Shown here piece after piece: positions 25,099-33,950 of a stretch of 64,000 bases of DNA (position 1 is the first letter of the stretch; every line of letters begins with the position of its first letter). Source of the DNA: Candidatus Peregrinibacteria bacterium (GTDB taxonomy: Bacteria; Patescibacteriota; Gracilibacteria; UBA1369; PNNO01); assembly GCA_016928915.1 (NCBI GenBank), contig JAFGJT010000008.1, positions 1 to 64,000 of the forward strand, read 5' to 3'. The translations under genes and the position numbers were made by a program. The notes below the pieces were generated by a model. The model was given only the letters and a program-made list of their open reading frames with translations, searched no databases and was not told the origin of the DNA.

Positions 25099-25653
25099 AT
25101 GAAAGAAATTGAACGAAAAATATTTGATATTGATACAAAAGCTGTTTCTTTGAAATTATTAAAAATGGGCGCAAAAATTTTATTTAAGGGGATTGTGCGC
25201 GTTAAATATTTTGACACGAAAAAAGGAGATATACGAAAAAAACACAACCTGCTGCGCGTCAGACAGCTTGGCGAAAAGAGGGTTGAGGTTTGTTTTAAAT
25301 GCAACAAAAGAGTAAAAGACGGGTGCAAGATTTATGATGAATGTGAGTTTTTTGCGTATGATTTTGATAGAGTTTCAAGATTTTTTGAAAAATTGGGATA
25401 TGTATGTACCTGTTATTATGAAAAAAAACGCACGGAGTTTAATCTTAAAAATATCAAAATTGAAATGGACGAATATCCCCGCATAAAACCGTTTATTGAG
25501 ATTGAAGCCTCTTCCGTAAAAAAGATCAATGACCTGATAAATGAGCTCGGTCTTGAAAAAAACGAAGCGTCATCCGAAACAATCAACGAAGTTTTAAAAA
25601 GAAAATATCCAAAAATATCTTTAAATAATCTAACGTTTAAAAAGAGCAAATGA
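25099..25653 (+). CDS. CYTH-domain protein (class IV adenylyl cyclase-like)
   Basis: 184 residues beginning KEIERKIFDID, the EXEXK-type signature of CYTH (CyaB/thiamine triphosphatase) proteins. It continues with an inward-facing tunnel of charged strands: LLRVRQLGEKRVEVCFK, YEKKRTEF, IKIEMDEYP and KPFIEIEASS. CYTH enzymes act on triphosphate substrates with metal ions. Substrates in the family range from ATP (cyclic AMP synthesis) to thiamine triphosphate and inorganic triphosphate, and cannot be told from sequence alone. Its stop overlaps the folK start by four bases, so it is translated together with the folate genes. Confidence 0.85.
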   Translation: MKEIERKIFDIDTKAVSLKLLKMGAKILFKGIVRVKYFDTKKGDIRKKHNLLRVRQLGEKRVEVCFKCNKRVKDGCKIYDECEFFAYDFDRVSRFFEKLGYVCTCYYEKKRTEFNLKNIKIEMDEYPRIKPFIEIEASSVKKINDLINELGLEKNEASSETINEVLKRKYPKISLNNLTFKKSK

Positions 25654-26150
25654 TTTATACGGCTTATTTTTCTCTTGGATCCAATATTGGCAGAAGAAAA
25701 GATAATCTTAAGCATGCATTAAAATTATTGGATGAATGCGGAATAGAAATTACAAAAAAGTCCTTATTATACGAAACCAAGGCTATATCAAAAATCAAAC
25801 AGAGGGATTTTTTCAACATTTGTATAGAAGCAAAAACGGAAATTGCACCAGATAAATTATTAAAAATTTGCAAATCCATCGAGAAGCAGATGGGCAGGAA
25901 ACCGCACAAAACAAATAAAAACGGTTTTTATGAGCCGCGTATAATAGATATAGACATACTGCTGTACGGCCAAAAAATTATCAGAAAGAGAAATTTAATT
26001 ATTCCGCATAAAAATATGCATATGCGCCGCTTTGTTCTTGAGCCTTTAAATGAAATTGACCCGTACATCAATCATCCGGTGCTTCATAAGAGCGTGAAAG
26101 AGTTATTAAATGAATGTCAGGATAAGAGTGAGGTGACAAGGCATCTGTAG
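25650..26150 (+). CDS. folK: 2-amino-4-hydroxy-6-hydroxymethyldihydropteridine pyrophosphokinase
   Basis: 166 residues, standard for HPPK. It transfers pyrophosphate from ATP to hydroxymethyl-dihydropterin, making the substrate of FolP. Motifs: AYFSLGSNIGRRKDNL at the N-terminus, QRDFFNICIEAKT, the ATP-binding region GRKPHKTNKNGFYEPR, IDIDILLYG with the metal-binding aspartates, and the final IIPHKNMHMRRFVLEPL. The start overlaps the CYTH gene by ATGA. Confidence 0.95.
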   Translation: MIYTAYFSLGSNIGRRKDNLKHALKLLDECGIEITKKSLLYETKAISKIKQRDFFNICIEAKTEIAPDKLLKICKSIEKQMGRKPHKTNKNGFYEPRIIDIDILLYGQKIIRKRNLIIPHKNMHMRRFVLEPLNEIDPYINHPVLHKSVKELLNECQDKSEVTRHL

Positions 26151-26229
26151 GAATTAAAGCAAATAATAAAAAAACAGATATATTCAACAGTAAAATTTTA
26201 TAGTAATCTGTTTTTGCTTAATTTAATAA

Positions 26230-27072
26230 ATGTCGGATCCAAAAGAACTCCACAAAAAGGCGACGCAGCTGCGCATTGAATGCCTTAAATCAATTCACAA
26301 GGCACAATCCGGGCATACCGGAGGCTCAATGTCGGCCATGGATATTCTTGTTACACTTTATTACGGCGATCTGGGCGGCGATCCGATTATGAAATATAAT
26401 CCGCAGAAGCCCGACTGGGAGGATCAGGATTATTTTATTCTTTCAAAGGGACATGCTGCACCGGCATTATATGCGATTCTCGCCGATATTGGTTATTTTG
26501 AGAAAAGCGAGCTTGATTATTTAAGGCAGGTAAACGCTCTTTTGCAGGGGCATCCTGTTATTAAAACCCCGGGAGTTACAATGACAACCGGATCGCTCGG
26601 TCAGGGTTTTGCGGCTGCGCACGGTCTTGCTTTGAGCCTTAAAATGGATCACAAGAAAAATATTGTTTTTACAATGCTCGGTGACGGTGAGCTTCAGGAA
26701 GGCATCGTATGGGAAACCGCAATGTCGGCTGCTCAGTTTAAATCTGAAAATTTTATTGCATTTATAGACAACAACGAAATCCAGCTGGACGGATTTACAA
26801 GAAGCATAATGAATGTTGAGCCGATTATTGATAAATTCGCGTCTTTTGGCTGGAGAACTATTCCGGTAAAAAACGGGCATGATTTTAACGAGCTGCTGAC
26901 AGCTGTAGAAAAAGCCCTTATTCCTTCAAGAAAACCAACCGTCATTGTATGCAATACCATTAAAGGCAAAGGAGTTGCGTTTGCCGAAAGAAATCCCAGT
27001 TATCACGGAGTCGCTTTAAGTAAAGAAGAAATGCAGGTTGCAATACCGGCCCTTGAAAAAGAACTTACCTGA
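26230..27072 (+). CDS. tkt: Transketolase, N-terminal (TPP-binding) subunit
   Basis: 280 residues, the length of the N-terminal half in organisms where transketolase is two chains. Motifs: SGHTGGSMSAMDIL, SKGHAAPALYAIL, TGSLGQGFAAAHG, and the thiamine diphosphate/Mg site GDGELQEGIVWE..FIDNNE. With the C-terminal chain at 28,078-29,022 it moves two-carbon units between sugars in the non-oxidative pentose phosphate pathway. The two halves are unusually separated by lepB and a DUF192 gene, but all four run the same way. A possible -10 box TATAGT lies at 26199-26204. Confidence 0.94.
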   Translation: MSDPKELHKKATQLRIECLKSIHKAQSGHTGGSMSAMDILVTLYYGDLGGDPIMKYNPQKPDWEDQDYFILSKGHAAPALYAILADIGYFEKSELDYLRQVNALLQGHPVIKTPGVTMTTGSLGQGFAAAHGLALSLKMDHKKNIVFTMLGDGELQEGIVWETAMSAAQFKSENFIAFIDNNEIQLDGFTRSIMNVEPIIDKFASFGWRTIPVKNGHDFNELLTAVEKALIPSRKPTVIVCNTIKGKGVAFAERNPSYHGVALSKEEMQVAIPALEKELT

Positions 27073-27078
27073 TAAATT

Positions 27079-27558
27079 ATGAAATCTTTTTTTTCCAGTA
27101 TTTTGATTTTGTTCTTTATGTCGCCGTTTAATATTTCAGGCGATTCAATGGAGCCTGTGTTTTCGGACGGAGATATTATTATGACGGAATCTTTAACATA
27201 TATGCTTGAAGATCCGGCAAGAGGAGATATTATTGTTTTTTTCGGTACGGATGAACCCGATAAGTATTTTGTTAAAAGGATTATCGGGCTGCCGGGCGAA
27301 ACGATCAAAATCAGCGAAGATAATGTTTATCTGATTAATGATAAAGGAGAACAGTCCAGGATAGAAGAATTTTATCTTAACAAACAAGCAAAAGCGTATT
27401 CGTTAAGGCAGATCGACGGCACGGTTTATGAGGTTCCCGCAGACTCTTATTTTGTTCTGGGAGACAACAGGGATTCAAGCTTTGATTCGCGAACCTGGCA
27501 CTCTCCGTTTGTTCCCAAAAATAATATTGTCGGCAAGTATTATTTTGTGCTATTTTAG
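27079..27558 (+). CDS. lepB: Signal peptidase I
   Basis: 159 residues, short for the family. It cuts signal peptides from exported proteins at the outer face of the membrane. The catalytic Ser23 lies in SGDSMEPV and the general-base Lys66 in YFVKRIIGLPGE. The C-terminal GDNRDSSFDSR is the third conserved box. A single N-terminal membrane segment (FFSSILILFFMS) anchors it. It lies six bases after tkt-N, inside the split transketolase pair. Confidence 0.95.
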   Translation: MKSFFSSILILFFMSPFNISGDSMEPVFSDGDIIMTESLTYMLEDPARGDIIVFFGTDEPDKYFVKRIIGLPGETIKISEDNVYLINDKGEQSRIEEFYLNKQAKAYSLRQIDGTVYEVPADSYFVLGDNRDSSFDSRTWHSPFVPKNNIVGKYYFVLF

Positions 27559-27582
27559 CTTCCTATATTTTAATCTACCAAT

Positions 27583-28041
27583 ATGCTTCGAAAAATTCTA
27601 AAATTCATACTGATAATCGTACTTATTATTATCGTATATCTTTTGATAGTAAATTATTGGCCAAAAGGAGAAAGCAAAGTTGTATTTAACACCGCTTCCG
27701 GAGCCCATGAATATACGGTGGAGATTTCCGACAATAAAGATACAAGAACAAAAGGTTTAATGGAAAGAGAAAGCCTTGAACAAGGTAAAGGCATGATCTT
27801 TATTTTTGAGGAGGAAAGAATACCCGCTTTTTGGATGCAGAACATGAAGTTCCCTCTGGATATAATTTTTTTGGACAAGAATTTTAAGGTTGTTGATTAT
27901 TTTGAAAATGTTCCGGCCTGCAAAGCTGATCCCTGTCCGCATTATCTGCCATCTACAAATTCACAGTATGTGGTTGAAGTTAACGCCGGCACAATCAAAG
28001 AAATCGGATTAACCAGAGGAGATATTGTTGAGTACAAATAG
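27583..28041 (+). CDS. DUF192-family membrane-anchored protein
   Basis: 152 residues. One N-terminal transmembrane helix (ILIIVLIIIVYLLIVNYW) is followed by a DUF192 domain: TKGLMERESLEQGKGMIF, IPAFWMQNMKFPLDIIFLD, and VVEVNAGTIKEIGLTRGD. This family is found in bacteria and archaea, usually exported or membrane-tethered, and its function is not established. It sits between lepB and tkt-C in a same-strand run. Confidence 0.88.
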   Translation: MLRKILKFILIIVLIIIVYLLIVNYWPKGESKVVFNTASGAHEYTVEISDNKDTRTKGLMERESLEQGKGMIFIFEEERIPAFWMQNMKFPLDIIFLDKNFKVVDYFENVPACKADPCPHYLPSTNSQYVVEVNAGTIKEIGLTRGDIVEYK

Positions 28042-28077
28042 CAGGTGTGTTAAATTGCACGTGCATTAACACAGAGT

Positions 28078-29022
28078 ATGATTTATAAACTTAACGATAA
28101 AGTAGCCACGCGCGAGGCTTTTGGAGCGGCAATTTTAAAGTTCGGCGGTAAGTTTAAAAATGTTATCGTGCTGGATGCCGATCTTGCATCATCACTTAAA
28201 ACACAAAAATTCGCGCAGATTTATCCGGAGCGGTATTTGAATTTTGGCATTGCGGAATCTAATATGGTAACCGCGGCCGCCGGTATGGCTATACGAGGCA
28301 AAGTTCCTTTTGCGTGTTCTTTTGCAATTTTCGCCACCGGACGCGCCTGGGAATTTATTCGCAATGCAGTCTGCTACCCTAATCTTAATGTTAAAATTGT
28401 CGGTTCTCATGCGGGGGTTTTAACGGGCGAGGACGGAGCAACCCATCAGGCTCTTGAAGATATAGCAATAATGCGGGCAATTCCGAACATGAAGGTGATA
28501 TGCCCGGCTGATGCCAATGAGGCTTATTTGGCGGTTGAAGAAATAATCAAGGATTTTGGACCAACATATTTAAGGCTTGGGCGCGCATCCTTGCCTGTTA
28601 TTTATGATTCAAGCCATAAATTCAAGATAGGTTATGCGGATATTTTAACTTTCGGCGAGGATATTTGTATTTTCGCAACCGGTCCATTGGTTCACAGCTG
28701 CCTTGAAGCGGCAAAAAAATTAAAGGAAAGAGATATCCATACAACAGTGGTAAATATTTCAACAATAAAACCTTTAGACGAAAAACTCGTTATTGACTGC
28801 GCAAAAAAATGCAAAATTATTGTGACTGCCGAAGACCACCAAATAACCGGGGGACTTGGCAGCGCCGTTATGGAGGTATTAAGCGAAAATTATCCGAAGC
28901 AGGTACACAGAATCGGAATGGAAAAATTCGGTGAATCGGGAAAACCCGAAGATTTATACAAAAAATACGGCCTGGACGCGGAGGGCGTTTACAGCAGGCT
29001 AAGCGAATGGCTTACGAACTAA
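28078..29022 (+). CDS. tkt: Transketolase, C-terminal subunit
   Basis: 314 residues. It has the pyrimidine-binding and C-terminal domains of transketolase: VLDADLASSLKTQKFAQIYPE, the catalytic Glu region RYLNFGIAESNM, GEDGATHQALEDIA, and EDHQITGGLGSAVME near the end. It pairs with the N-terminal subunit at 26,230-27,072. The split form is common in archaea and many anaerobic bacteria. Its 3' end overlaps the convergent small gene by four bases. Confidence 0.94.
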   Translation: MIYKLNDKVATREAFGAAILKFGGKFKNVIVLDADLASSLKTQKFAQIYPERYLNFGIAESNMVTAAAGMAIRGKVPFACSFAIFATGRAWEFIRNAVCYPNLNVKIVGSHAGVLTGEDGATHQALEDIAIMRAIPNMKVICPADANEAYLAVEEIIKDFGPTYLRLGRASLPVIYDSSHKFKIGYADILTFGEDICIFATGPLVHSCLEAAKKLKERDIHTTVVNISTIKPLDEKLVIDCAKKCKIIVTAEDHQITGGLGSAVMEVLSENYPKQVHRIGMEKFGESGKPEDLYKKYGLDAEGVYSRLSEWLTN

Positions 29023-29348
29023 TTTGATAAAGATGTTATAGTTTTAATAACGCGAATTTTTATACACCCGGTAGGGATATCGTCCGCCTGAAAAACTATT
29101 TCGGGGTATGAAGGTTTAATACTGCCTTCCGGAGCTATCGTGTCCACACAGATAAAATTTTCAAAAAAATATTCGGAGTCAAGCTGAATGGTACCGCCGC
29201 AGTCAGCGTTTCTAAGGGTTACGTAATTTCGGTTGATATCCAGAATTTCAAAATATTCGGGTTTCATTCCGGGTATGGGTTTTTTTAAAACACGCATGCC
29301 TGGTTTAAAGTTATCAATCACGTTTTTGTTTGATGATTTCTCCACCAT
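29019..29348 (-). CDS. Small hypothetical protein
   Basis: 109 residues with an ATG at 29348. It has beta-strand-rich sequence (MKPEYFEILDINRNYVTLRNADCGGTIQLDSEYF) without membrane segments or known motifs. It lies alone on the minus strand between tkt-C and prs, overlapping the tkt-C stop by four bases. Codon use fits the neighbours, so it is probably a real gene, but it is not recognised. Confidence 0.6.
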   Translation of the reverse strand: MVEKSSNKNVIDNFKPGMRVLKKPIPGMKPEYFEILDINRNYVTLRNADCGGTIQLDSEYFFENFICVDTIAPEGSIKPSYPEIVFQADDIPTGCIKIRVIKTITSLSN

Positions 29349-29429
29349 AATTTAAAAAATTAGACAGTCTGATTTAATTGTACGTAGTTTTTATATTTTG
29401 TCAACACTTCTTTTTTTTAATATTTGCTT

Positions 29430-29435
29430 TATAAT
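29430..29435 (+). promoter_or_regulatory. -10 element of the prs-rpiB-rpe operon
   Basis: A perfect TATAAT lies 23 bases before the prs ATG. The nearest good -35-like word (TTGTCA, 29398-29403) is 26 bases upstream, too far for a normal promoter, so the -35 is weak or absent. Confidence 0.45.
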
Positions 29436-29458
29436 GTTTTCTGCTAACCAAAAAAAAT

Positions 29459-30403
29459 ATGCCAAACGGTCCAATAAAACTTTTTTCAGGATCGTCACAT
29501 CCCGAACTTGCAGGTGAAATTGCCAGACATTTAAGAGTGCCGCTTGCAAAAATGCTTATCAAACGTTTTGCATGCGGCGAAATTTATGCAAAGCCGGTTG
29601 ATACCGTGCGCGGATGTGATGTGTTCCTCGTTCAGACATGCACCAACAATGTTAACGAAGACCTTATGGAACTTTTTGTTATGATTGATGCTTTTAAAAG
29701 GTCTTTTGCAGAAAAAATTCATGTTGTTATTCCTCATTACGGTTATGCGCGGCAGGATCGAGTTGCTTCACCGCGTGAGCCCATAAGCGCAAAACTTGTT
29801 GCAGATTTGATTTCAGCCGCGGGCGCGGATCATGTTATTACAATGGTTCTTCACTCCGACCAGGAGCAGGGATTTTTTAATTTTCCGGTTGATAACCTTT
29901 ATACAAAACATTTATTTGCAGATTATTTTAAAAAGAAAAAACTTAAAAATGTTGTTGTTGTATCCACCGATGCCGGCGGCGCGAAAGAGGTTAAACGTGT
30001 TGCTGATCTTATTGGCGCCGAAATAGCGCTTATTCATAAAACGCGTCCCGCGCATAATGTTGCCGAGGTTATGGAACTCGTGGGAGATGTGAAGGGCAAA
30101 ACCTGTATTATTTACGATGACATGATTGACACAGCGGGATCCGTTGTTAACGCTGTTGAGGAATTAAGAAATAAAGGTGCAAATAAAGATATTTATCTTG
30201 CCGCAACTCATGCAGTTTTTTCCGATCCTGCGGTTGAACGTTTAAAAAAAGCGGGATTTAAAGAGGTTGTTGTGACAAATTCAATTCCAATCCCAAAACA
30301 AAAGCAGTTTTCCGGGCTAAAAGTGTTGTCTGTTGCGCCTTTGCTTGCGCACATAATAAAGAATGTTCATGACGCAAAATCCGTTTCATCTGTATTCAAA
30401 TAA
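29459..30403 (+). CDS. prs: Ribose-phosphate pyrophosphokinase (PRPP synthetase)
   Basis: 314 residues, normal length. It makes PRPP from ribose-5-phosphate and ATP. Signatures: KLFSGSSHPELAGEIARHL, HVVIPHYGYARQDRV with the ATP-site residues, HSDQEQGFFNFPVDNL, VVSTDAGGAKEVKR, and the PRPP loop CIIYDDMIDTAGS. It heads a run with rpiB (11 bases later) and rpe, which provide its substrate. The product feeds the pyrE step at the end of the window. Confidence 0.96.
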   Translation: MPNGPIKLFSGSSHPELAGEIARHLRVPLAKMLIKRFACGEIYAKPVDTVRGCDVFLVQTCTNNVNEDLMELFVMIDAFKRSFAEKIHVVIPHYGYARQDRVASPREPISAKLVADLISAAGADHVITMVLHSDQEQGFFNFPVDNLYTKHLFADYFKKKKLKNVVVVSTDAGGAKEVKRVADLIGAEIALIHKTRPAHNVAEVMELVGDVKGKTCIIYDDMIDTAGSVVNAVEELRNKGANKDIYLAATHAVFSDPAVERLKKAGFKEVVVTNSIPIPKQKQFSGLKVLSVAPLLAHIIKNVHDAKSVSSVFK

Positions 30404-30414
30404 CTGAACTCAAT

Positions 30415-30858
30415 ATGGAAATTTTTATCGGATCCGATCATGCCGGATATGAAATGAAAAAAAACATCAAGGAATATCTGCAGGGTAAAGATTTTAAAGT
30501 AACCGATCTTGGCTCTTTCAGCGGTGAGGAGTCGGTTGATTATCCGGATCTCACACGCGAGGTCGCAGAAAAAGTCCTTGAATATCCGGGAAGTTTTGGG
30601 ATTATGATATGCGGAACCGGGCAGGGTTCGGCAATGGCTGCAAACCGTTTTAAAAAGATACGTGCTGCTCTATGCGACAGTGAATTTCTTGCCGAAATGG
30701 CGCGGGCGCATAATCACGCGAATATTCTTTGTTTAGGCGCGCGTGTAATCAAGAATGATCTTGCGATTAAAATAGTTGATAAGTTTTTAAACACCAAGCC
30801 CGACAAAGACCAGAGGCACAAAAGAAGGGTTGAAAAAATAGACAAAAACGTGGGATAA
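30415..30858 (+). CDS. rpiB: Ribose-5-phosphate isomerase B
   Basis: 147 residues, typical for RpiB. It interconverts ribulose-5-phosphate and ribose-5-phosphate. Motifs: IFIGSDHAGYEMKKNIKEYL at the start, DYPD, IMICGTGQGSAMAANR with the anion-binding loop, and HNHANILCLGARVI. It lies between prs and rpe in the same operon. Confidence 0.95.
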   Translation: MEIFIGSDHAGYEMKKNIKEYLQGKDFKVTDLGSFSGEESVDYPDLTREVAEKVLEYPGSFGIMICGTGQGSAMAANRFKKIRAALCDSEFLAEMARAHNHANILCLGARVIKNDLAIKIVDKFLNTKPDKDQRHKRRVEKIDKNVG

Positions 30859-30886
30859 ATGTTTGATAGTAAATAAAACCGCTGCC

Positions 30887-31513
30887 ATGAAAATCAAAAT
30901 TTCGCCGTCCATTTTATCAGCTGATTTTGGAAAACTGAATGATGAAATAAAATCCGTTGAGAAATATTCGGATTATATTCATGTGGATGTGATGGATGGC
31001 CATTTTGTGCCGAATATAACCATAGGAGCTTGCGTTGTAAGTTCTATAAAAACACGTCTGCCGCTTGATGTGCACCTGATGATTGAGCATCCTGAAAAAT
31101 ATATTGAGGATTTTGCCGATGCGGGGGCAAAAGTATTAACCGTGCATTATGAAGCGTGCAAAAATTTAAAATCCGTTTTAGTTAAAATACGAAAATTACG
31201 AATAAAAGCCGGAGTTTCAATTAAACCAAAAACCAAAATCGAAGTTTTAAAGCCATATTTAAAATATCTGGACTGGGTTCTTATAATGTCCGTAGAACCG
31301 GGTTTCGGAGGCCAGAAATTTATTGAAAATTCTTTGGATAAAATCAAATGGCTGCGAAAAAACGCACCAAAACTTGATATAGCGGTTGACGGCGGAATAA
31401 ATGAAAAAACAGCAAAAGAATGCGTAAAAGCGGGTGCGAATGTACTGATTGCGGGGTCTTATATCTTTAAAGCAAAAATCAGAAAAAGTTCCATTTTAAG
31501 ATTAAAAGGCTGA
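30887..31513 (+). CDS. rpe: Ribulose-phosphate 3-epimerase
   Basis: 208 residues from the ATG at 30887; an upstream TTG (30863) would add eight unlikely residues. A TIM-barrel enzyme that interconverts ribulose-5-phosphate and xylulose-5-phosphate with a metal ion. Signatures: ISPSILSADFGKLNDEI, HVDVMDGHFVPNITIG, LDVHLMIEHPEKY, MSVEPGFGGQKF and AVDGGINEKTA. It completes the pentose phosphate group with tkt, rpiB and prs. Confidence 0.95.
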   Translation: MKIKISPSILSADFGKLNDEIKSVEKYSDYIHVDVMDGHFVPNITIGACVVSSIKTRLPLDVHLMIEHPEKYIEDFADAGAKVLTVHYEACKNLKSVLVKIRKLRIKAGVSIKPKTKIEVLKPYLKYLDWVLIMSVEPGFGGQKFIENSLDKIKWLRKNAPKLDIAVDGGINEKTAKECVKAGANVLIAGSYIFKAKIRKSSILRLKG

Positions 31514-31574
31514 TTTCTCTTGCCAAAACAAGGTTTTTCTTCTACAATCACTTCCACTAACGCAATTTTTATTT

Positions 31575-33899
31575 ATGAAAAGGCAAATTTGTCTACTTTC
31601 GGTTTTGATTCTTTCAATGTTCGGCAATTCTTTTGTGATGTCTTTTACCATTAAAGAGGAAGCAAGACAAGCGCAGGTTTTTGCAGAAGAAAAGCGCATT
31701 GAAGAGCAAAAACTTTTACTGGAAAAAATTAAGTTTGAAGCCATGCAGTCCGGCGATATTTTTAAAATTCCGGTGCTGGAATACCACAATATCGGAGAGG
31801 AAGAAGCAAGATGGACGCGTTCTTATGATAATTTTTATAATGACCTTTTATGGCTTTACAACAACGATTATCGCCCCGTTACGGTTCAGCAGTTCATCAC
31901 AATGGATTTTCAGCTGGAGATAGGCGAAAAACCGTTTTTGTTAACTTTTGACGATGCGAGCGCGTCGCAGTTCAGATACCTTGAGGACGGCACGATTGAT
32001 CCGAATTGCGCTGTTGGAATCATGGACGGATTTATTTCCGAATATCCGGATTTTGGTTCTTCTGCAACATTTTTTGTTTTGCCGTACAGCTTCGGCCAGT
32101 CGAATTCCATAGATAAAAAATTAAAATATCTTATTGAAACCGGGCGCGAAATCGGAAATCACACATTCGGGCATGAATCACTTGACGAACTTGACGCGGA
32201 GGGCATACAGAAAACTTTGGCCGAAAATCAAAAATATGTTCAGGAAATTTTGGGATCGGATTATAAAGTGCAAAGTCTGGCTTATCCGTTGGGTATTTAT
32301 CCTGACGGTGATTTGTTTGAATATATTAAAAAAGGAATTTATGACGGTAATTTATATGAAATTAATGCCGCGTTTTTAGTTGGGGCGCAGCCTTCGCTTC
32401 TGCCTGTTGATGCGAATTTTGACGCATATAAAATTCCGCGCATTCAGGCCATTGAAGATGAATGGAAAAGGCATTTTAACCGCGAACCAGGAGAAACGGA
32501 AAAGACGGAGAAAAAACCGAATTTTTCACCTTATGTCATCGGTGCGCCGGTTGATTTTATTCCTTCCGAAAATATTACGCAGCCGTCGGAGGAAGTTGTT
32601 CCGGAGGAGCCGAAATATCCATATGAATTATGCAACCCCGCTGATTTTACTCCGCGATCAAAATTTGCAAATTTCTGGAAATCATTTGAATTTAGAACAA
32701 AGATTGCCGAAAAAAATAATATTCCGTCCGAACTTGTTAAAAAACAAGGCAGATATTTTTATACGATTCAGGATGGCGACGGTTCTTTAGCTGAAAAGTT
32801 TTTGTCTTATTCGAGCCATTTTAGGGTCGGTGATTTTAAAAATGCAATTCTTGCCGCAAATTCCGGCAAAGATTTTGTTATAGGTGATGAAGTTGTAATT
32901 CCGGATATTCCGGAATATAAAATCAATTTTTTCGCACCGGAACATAATTTATGGGGAATTTATTTAACCGGTTATTATGCGGTTTCGGACGAGGGAATGC
33001 GGCTTGTTGATGAACTTAAAAGTCGCGGCGGAAGGCTTCTTGTTTTTGATGTAAAGGAAATTGACGGTGATGTTTACTATCCTTCAAATGTTCAGATGGT
33101 TAAGGATATAGGAGCCGATAAGCGCATCACTATACCGGATCTTGGCAATTATGTGCGCGCAATGCATGCAAAAGGGCTCTATCTTGCGGCCAGAATGGTG
33201 ATTTTTAAGGATATCAGACTTGCAAATGCGCGGCCGGATCTTGCGATACATGATATTAACGGAAATGTGTGGAATTCGTCCGAAGGCCAGACATGGCTTG
33301 ACCCTTCAAATGAAGAAACACAGAATTATATTATGGATTTGGCCGAGGAGGTGGCAAAATCGGGGGTTGATGAAATTCAGTTTGATTACATCAGATTTCC
33401 CACGCAGGGCAATGTAAATTCAACAAAATATAATTTTGACGAAACAGTGGTGGAAAAATATGAAGTGATTCGAAATTTTATGGCGCGTGTAAAAGACAGA
33501 ATCGCTCCATACGGCACAAAACTTTCAATGGATGTTTACGGAGTGATCGTGTGGAACAACGCATATGATTCGCAGTCAACGGGCCAGAGAATGGAATGTT
33601 TGGGGCAATATATTGATGTTGTATATCCAATGATTTATCCTTCGCACTTTGGTCCGGGTTTTGCGGGTTTCGCAAACCCCGCCGATTCGCCTGAATATTT
33701 TGTTTCCGAAAGCATACGGTTGTTTAATCAATATCTGGCCGGAACTTCCGTAAAAATACGACCGTGGCTTCAGGCGTTCGCATGGCGCGTGAGCGATTAC
33801 GGCTGGTGGTATGTGAATGCCCAGGTTAAAGCCGCGCATGAAACAGGTGTTGATGAATATGCTTTGTGGAACGCGGGAAATGTTTATTTTACGGAGTAG
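31575..33899 (+). CDS. Exported NodB deacetylase - LysM - DUF4015 glycosidase-like fusion
   Basis: 774 residues. A signal segment (ICLLSVLILSMFGNSFVMS) leads to a polysaccharide-deacetylase (NodB) domain with LLTFDDASASQF (motif 1 aspartates) and GNHTFGHESLDELD (the HxxxH metal motif as HTFGH). It normally removes acetyl groups from wall sugars. Around residues 395-450 there is a LysM-like fold (FYTIQDGDGSLAEKFLS..VIGDEVVIPD), which would bind peptidoglycan. The last 310 residues match the DUF4015/GHL-type barrel: GRLLVFDVKEIDGDVYYPS, DEIQFDYIRFP, LSMDVYG, VVYPMIYPSHFG, and WLQAF. This fits a wall-modifying enzyme at the surface. It follows rpe but is probably a separate unit. Confidence 0.88.
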   Translation: MKRQICLLSVLILSMFGNSFVMSFTIKEEARQAQVFAEEKRIEEQKLLLEKIKFEAMQSGDIFKIPVLEYHNIGEEEARWTRSYDNFYNDLLWLYNNDYRPVTVQQFITMDFQLEIGEKPFLLTFDDASASQFRYLEDGTIDPNCAVGIMDGFISEYPDFGSSATFFVLPYSFGQSNSIDKKLKYLIETGREIGNHTFGHESLDELDAEGIQKTLAENQKYVQEILGSDYKVQSLAYPLGIYPDGDLFEYIKKGIYDGNLYEINAAFLVGAQPSLLPVDANFDAYKIPRIQAIEDEWKRHFNREPGETEKTEKKPNFSPYVIGAPVDFIPSENITQPSEEVVPEEPKYPYELCNPADFTPRSKFANFWKSFEFRTKIAEKNNIPSELVKKQGRYFYTIQDGDGSLAEKFLSYSSHFRVGDFKNAILAANSGKDFVIGDEVVIPDIPEYKINFFAPEHNLWGIYLTGYYAVSDEGMRLVDELKSRGGRLLVFDVKEIDGDVYYPSNVQMVKDIGADKRITIPDLGNYVRAMHAKGLYLAARMVIFKDIRLANARPDLAIHDINGNVWNSSEGQTWLDPSNEETQNYIMDLAEEVAKSGVDEIQFDYIRFPTQGNVNSTKYNFDETVVEKYEVIRNFMARVKDRIAPYGTKLSMDVYGVIVWNNAYDSQSTGQRMECLGQYIDVVYPMIYPSHFGPGFAGFANPADSPEYFVSESIRLFNQYLAGTSVKIRPWLQAFAWRVSDYGWWYVNAQVKAAHETGVDEYALWNAGNVYFTE

Positions 33900-33950
33900 G
33901 AATTATATTGATTTTTTATACACATTTCTAAATCTGTTCAAAATTTCTAT

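Noticed and set aside
30863-30886. TTG start for rpe
   Set aside because: Adds eight residues not typical of the family; the ATG at 30887 starts directly before the conserved ISPSILSADF.
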